Below, one piece after another: positions 16,314 to 22,500 of a stretch of 22,500 nucleotides of DNA. Location of the stretch: positions 1,148,950-1,171,449 of the forward strand of contig BFEA01000381.1 of the NCBI GenBank assembly GCA_003427395.1. The letters are read 5' to 3'. Origin of the DNA: Chara braunii. Its lineage: Eukaryota; Streptophyta; Charophyceae; Charales; Characeae. A model generated the notes under the pieces. The model was not told the DNA's origin and did not search any database. It saw only the letters and a list, made by a program, of their open reading frames with translations. Made by a program: the position numbers and the translations under genes. Position 1 is the stretch's first letter. Each line of letters starts with the position of its first letter.

Positions 16314-16680
16314 GGGCCTCGCCACACCACTCCCGAAATAGGCCAATTCGGGAGCAAAGTCGTTGCCACACCTGCTTGGGCATTGGCCCTGTCAGAAAAA
16401 AAACTCGGGAACTGTCAGGAAGGCTGTTCCGAGAACACTCCCGAGTTTTCCAATTGCAGGCAGACCAATTCGGGGGAACTCGGGAGAGTGGCCGGCTTTG
16501 CTTCGAAATAGCATGTTCCGGTCATTGGAGTCTCTCTTGTCATGAACCACAGAAGAAGGCAATATTTTCACAGAATAAGACAGGTCCCCCGATTCGAGAG
16601 CTGGCTGTGTGGGATGTGTGGGAGTGCGCACTCCCGAAGGCCATTTCCCGAATCCTGGAGTTCGAGGGCACTCTTGGAAA
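16314..16680. mobile_element. Element C (CTCCCGA family), right end missing
   Basis: The left end GGGCCTCGCCACACCACTCC is at 16314. CTCCCGA/TCGGGAG occurs exactly at 16330, 16348, 16438, 16480 and 16631, with near copies between. Skeleton as in A1 and B1: second motif at offset 34, GCCACA at 51, TGTCAG at 99. A GGCTGTGTGGGATG inner repeat lies near 16605. No right terminal repeat is visible, so the element is truncated or decayed. Confidence 0.75.
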
Positions 16681-16816
16681 ACTTTGGGTTTCAGAACCCA
16701 TTATAAATTTCCAAGCTGTTTTTCTTTTTTCTTTTTTGGGGAAACTAGGCAGGAGTCACAAAAATGAGTTAGAATTGCACTATGGGCCAAGATACAGTTT
16801 TGAATTGCAGTTCGGG

Positions 16817-19054
<2,238 letters not shown>

Positions 19055-19185
19055 ATACAATGCAGCTTTCTGGCCAGGTAGGGTGTCCGAAGTGCAATTG
19101 CAAACTGTATCTTGCCCCATAATGCAATTATAACTCTTTCTTGTGACTCTACTGAAGTTACCCCTTTTTATTTTCAAGGGAAAAA

Positions 19186-19253
19186 AAAGATTCACCTCCA
19201 TGTTTTTTTCAACTTTGTCTTTTGTGCATATGGTGAGTAGTGCAACGAGGCCC
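19186..19253. mobile_element. Family D/H-type right end (D6)
   Basis: The sequence TTTGTGCATATGGTGAGTAG followed by TGCAACGAGGCCC resembles the right half of D4, ending in a H-like GTGCAAC terminal repeat. The left half is absent. Confidence 0.5.
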
Positions 19254-19273
19254 TTTTCCTGAGAATGGATGGT

Positions 19274-19779
19274 TGAGGGCATACTCACACGAGGACCAAA
19301 AGACCCAAAATCCCAAAAATTGAGTCAGTTCACACTGGAGAGGCCTGCTACCCTAATGCCTCAAGCGGTGACCCCTTTGTCAGCGGCCCTGAGGACCCTT
19401 TTTGAGACCACCTCCAGAGGTGGTCTCGAATTACCGATCGTTTTTGTTTTTTTTTATGTTCGCGAATTGAAGAAAATCGTAGACGAAGCAGACAGCCCGC
19501 CAAACAACTGGAAGTGAGACCAGAAACATTTAAGTTGTAGCAAAGGCCCACGCGTTATACTGGCGTGCAAAAAAAAATAAAAAAATTCCGTCTTTTTGTT
19601 TGGTCCTCACCCGTGTGACCGGGCGCACTTGCCCTGAATGCAAAGTGTCAGGGTCGCGACTTTGTGCTTTCTAGACGAAGTCCGCCCGTGTGACCACATG
19701 GTGACCAAATGCCTCAAAAAAACCGAACCACATGCGTCAAATTTTTGAGACCTTTGGTCCCCCTGTGAGTATGCCCTGA
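19274..19779. mobile_element. Inverted-repeat element G2 with TGA target duplication
   Basis: Element 19277-19776 (500 bp), flanked by TGA at 19274-19276 and 19777-19779. Ends are GGGCATACTCACACGAGGAC and, reversed, GGGCATACTCACAGGGGGAC. It matches G1 in inverted orientation and lacks the A1 and U6 insertions, giving their empty sites at 19616-19618 and 19526-19539. It keeps the central palindrome (19404-19427) with one mismatch. Confidence 0.9.
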
Positions 19780-19912
19780 GTTCTGAAGCCAACAGAGTTG
19801 CAGTATTGGGAAGAGTCGCACATGTGAAGAACTCTACTTTGAGTCCCGAGCTCGTATAAGGGCCGCAATGGGTTGGCGCAAGTGGCATAAAGATCACGGA
19901 AATGGGACACCT

Positions 19913-20038
19913 ATGAACTGCTACCGTCTTCCCCCAAACATAAAGTACCCTGATAATGAATGTATGCAAGCAATATTTCAGGTCAGGGACAGCCAAAATG
20001 AGGGTGCGTTGTGTCCGGGTGAAGATGGCAGTATCCTG
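19913..20038. repeat. Inverted pair of repeat K (copies 2 and 3)
   Basis: Copy 2, minus strand, 19913-19963 (ATCAGGGTACTTTATGTTTG). Copy 3, plus strand, 19999-20038 (GAGGGTGCGTTGTGTCCGGG). Both relate to copy 1 at 5160-5205. The surrounding 19780-20090 has no recognised gene. Confidence 0.5.
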
Positions 20039-20092
20039 AATCCATTGGGGCCCGTAAGTTTGATGACAAGGATGAAAATGTTCGACGGTTAA

Positions 20093-20413
20093 GGGCCTCA
20101 CTCCACTGCTCAAACACAGTGGGCTTGTGCTGAGTTTTGTCATCGCTCCACCACTCACCACTGTCCGAATGTCAGAACAAGTTTTTTTGAATTTTTCCAA
20201 TGGTGAGTGGGCTGTGGTGAGCACTCACCACAGCCTTGTTTTTCCTCGCCTGCAACAGCAGGGTTGTGGTGGGTGCTCTCGTCCACTCACCGCAAATGGT
20301 GAGATGGTGAGTAACTCAATATCGAGGCCTTGTCTTGTTGTGCTCCGGCCTTCTCTCTGCTACACTCACGGGCGTGGTGAGTGCAAAAGTGTGGTGAGTG
20401 GTGGAGCGAGGGC
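20093..20413. mobile_element. Element E (TGGTGAG family)
   Basis: The left end GGGCCTCACTCCACTGCTCA follows TAA (20090-20092). The right end reversed reads GCCCTCGCTCCACCACTCAC. TGGTGAG/CTCACCA occurs exactly eight times (20154, 20201, 20215, 20224, 20297, 20305, 20375, 20392). The right terminus is imperfect and lacks the matching TAA. No coding capacity. Confidence 0.75.
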
Positions 20414-20469
20414 ATCCTTCCAGTGCGAAAAGTCCCATGGAAGTCAAGTTTGGAGAGTGGTGGAGCAAG

Positions 20470-20604
20470 AGTCGAAACCTCACTCTACTAGTCACCCCAG
20501 TCCCGATTGTGCAATATGAGAATGAATCTTCGGCTAGAACATGGAAAGATACACAGCCATAAATTTGTCTTCTTTTGCATGTGGTGAGTAGTGGATGGAG
20601 GCCC
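20470..20604. mobile_element. Family D element D4, degenerate
   Basis: The interior ATGAGAATGAATCTTCGGCT and AGAACATGGAAAGATACACA matches D2 and the reverse of D1. The right end reversed is GGGCCTCCATCCACTACTCA; the left is roughly AACCTCACTCTACTAGTCAC. Its sub-terminal motif is CTCACC, as in E, and not CTCTCGA as in D1/D2. Confidence 0.6.
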
Positions 20605-21000
20605 AAGGCCGCCTTCTTTCACTGACAGGTGTTTTCATTTCATTCATCTTGGTTGGCCCAAGACCTTACTAGGACACCCTGCGGGTTGATAGGCTGACCT
20701 CAGCTCAAATCTTGCAGGAAGCTGATGAAGCAGATGAATGAAATAATTCTGATGATCATGACAGAGCAAATAAATGAAGATGACAGCAGATGACAGTGAA
20801 TCTCAGATAAAATCATAAAACACGGAAAGATTGTAGTTTGGAAAACTTATTGCAATAATGGATTCGGTATAAGGGCTTACTCTCTCTACGACTTTTTCTG
20901 CTAGGCTCTGGGCGTGATTGCAGTCAGATGCATCGTAGCCTGGCTGTAATTGCAGTCAGCTACATCTAGGAAAGTACAATTGTGAGTATGCCCTAAATAA
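20605..21000. other. Unassigned sequence with a solo G end and a short tandem repeat
   Basis: No gene was found. GTGAGTATGCCC followed by TAA at 20982-20996 is the right terminus of family G without the rest. A degenerate tandem pair (TGATTGCAGTCAG...CATC / TAATTGCAGTCAG...CATC) lies at 20912-20970. Confidence 0.45.
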
Positions 21001-21109
21001 TTGGAAATAAATCAAACAAGCCATCTTCCATCTGAACAATTGGCCTGTGAAGGCTCAGCACTGCCGGCAATGGGGCAGGTGGGAGCCTTCAAAAAGTTAA
21101 GTGCTTGGC

Positions 21110-21902
21110 TCACATTCCGAATAGGACAAGGCCTCCTGAACCAGGTGTTGAAGCTCCTACAGTGCTGTTCCACGCATCAGAGTGCCTTTGCGTGGTACAA
21201 CCAAGTGGAGGACTGAAGGCGCCGCTGCCGAGCCAATCATGTGTCCTTGCTTCGTCCGTGTTATTCAAGCCTGCGTTCTGATTGAAGACCACCCCGCAAT
21301 TAGGCCATTCCGGGATGCAATGCGGGTACTCGCCAAACGTGAGGTGGGGTTTCCCCAGGCGATCCCGCACCCCGTTTGCAGTGTCCACAATGTGTCTCCG
21401 CCAGTTGAAGATGTAAGAACCCGACACTATGAGTGTGGGTTTGGATACCAACGACGCGTTGAAGGAAGCCTCATAGTGGGAATGCTCGTCGTCGCCACTC
21501 ATGCGCATAATCCACAAGGCATGCGCTCAATAGTACACGAAAGCGATCCGCAAGTCTGTTGAGTCTTTCATGTTTCAAACAACCACCGTCAACCCACTGC
21601 CCGCACTACAATGCGTTTATCCAACACTTCGCCAGGTGGACAACTGTCACCTCCTGGTGCACCGCCATGTCCCCGTCTTCTGGCCTGTCAATAATCTTCA
21701 TGTCCGCTAACCAGAGAGGTGCGTGCATCGTCATCTGCAGCGTGTCGTATATAAGAAACGAAGAAACCACTCTCGCCCACTCCATCACCTGCCAAACAGC
21801 TCGTGCGACGCTGGTAGCGTCGTCGATGGTGATGTGCGACTCTGTGCATCCAAGCCGTTCAACCTCAACGACGACTTGAAGATCCACCCGTGGATTGTGC
21901 AC
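21110..21902 (-). pseudogene. Coding-like region of unknown product, two frames
   Basis: Two open minus-strand frames follow one another: 21606-21902 (including WLADMKIIDRPEDGDMAVHQ) and 21110-21517 (including SGSYIFNWRRHIVDTANGVR and GEYPHCIPEWPNCGVVFNQN). They are in different frames and separated by about 90 bases with stops, so this may be a decayed gene or two exons. The base composition looks coding-like compared with the flanks. No domain was recognised and no function is proposed. Confidence 0.3.
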
Positions 21903-22024
21903 AACACCACTCTATGTATCACCCGCGATCATGACCGCCGGCCCGTTGACCACATGCGGTCAGGATCATGAGCGCGGGGGCAAAGTGCGGCCGCACACCC
22001 CCGACATTTTTAATTCCTAGGATA

Positions 22025-22110
22025 ATAGTCGGAAAAAAATAAATGGGGTTGTAGGGTTTGCAAAACCCTACATCCCCATAATTTATTTATTTTTTTGATG
22101 TTTTTTGTGA
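22025..22110 (+). repeat. Small hairpin repeat, family J copy 2
   Basis: Arms 22045-22059 (GGGGTTGTAGGGTTT) and 22063-22077 pair with one mismatch across a 3-base loop, flanked by AT-rich sequence. It matches 1665-1760 in inverted orientation. Confidence 0.65.
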
Positions 22111-22362
22111 TTGAAAAAAAGATAGAAAATGAAAAAAACAAGTATTAAAATCAACAGAAACATAATTAAAAAAAGGGAACCTTTTTTTTTTTTCTGATTG
22201 CTGGTGGGATAATCATGGTGCACATGTTTCTTTGATTCTTTTTTTTTCACCTACATATGCAAATATAAAAGGAACAAACAAAAAAAAGATAATAATGAAA
22301 AAAAAAAACAAAGCTGTTTTTTTTTTTTTTCCTTTTTTTTTCCGTTTTTGAAAGAAACATAC
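22111..22362. other. AT-rich low-complexity sequence
   Basis: Runs of A and T of 8-14 bases, no gene. Confidence 0.8.
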
Positions 22363-22393
<31 letters not shown>

Positions 22394-22403
22394 CTATGAT
22401 TGG

Positions 22404-22440
<37 letters not shown>

Positions 22441-22500
22441 AAGGGGAAAACAAAAATTGAACGCGCTAGTTTGTGTGTGTGTGTGTGTCTATGTGTGTGT
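22363..22500. repeat. (GATT)n and (GT)n microsatellites
   Basis: GATT repeats at 22363-22440 with one interruption (GACTATGATTGG), then a GT tract from 22472 to the window end, interrupted by CTAT. Confidence 0.95.

Noticed and set aside
22045-22077. Interstitial telomere (CCCTAAA-like) sequence
   Set aside because: Only single AAACCCTAC units within a hairpin, with no tandem array.

Overview
This is a eukaryotic nuclear window from the green-plant lineage. It holds one clear intact gene, an intronless cytosolic-type glutamine synthetase on the minus strand (3072-4139). A plant-like U6 snRNA sequence, L1-type LINEs with a zinc-knuckle tail, a chromovirus relic, long GA/TG microsatellites and a very high repeat load fit a large-genome streptophyte alga such as Chara. 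That organism assignment is inference; the species cannot be read from the sequence.

Layout. 1-1800: 3' end of a Ty3/gypsy chromovirus (chromodomain at 326-601) and an LTR-like region with ten single N bases. 2244-2569: microsatellites. 3072-4139: glutamine synthetase, promoter side near 4354. 4400-5130: three short inverted-repeat elements (family D). 5546-12167: a nested stack of small DNA transposons (families A, B, G, H), a U6 retrocopy and a 4-kb 5'-truncated LINE. 12300-14395: two more LINE relics, one on each strand. 14400-16800: foldback elements (family F), a local duplication, a tRNA-derived SINE-like sequence and an element of family C. 16823-19048: a probable 2.2-kb solo LTR that splits an F element. 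19186-20604: D, G and E family elements. 20605-22500: unassigned sequence, a coding-like region without a recognised product, and AT-rich and GATT/GT repeats.

Most notable: families A, B, C and E (with shorter relatives D and H) share terminal inverted repeats of the type GGGCCTCGCCACACCACTC. Every copy whose target duplication can be read has a 3-bp T-N-A duplication. Each family carries its own 7-base motif just inside the terminal repeat and repeats that motif 5-12 times through the interior on both strands. Families A, B and C keep a common skeleton with motif copies at nearly identical offsets, but the motif is different in each: CTCTTGA, TGTCGAA, CTCCCGA. This looks like concerted replacement of a binding-site set across non-autonomous transposons. 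Several insertions have their empty site inside this same window, so the order of events can be reconstructed.

No transposase gene, rRNA, true tRNA or CRISPR array was seen.
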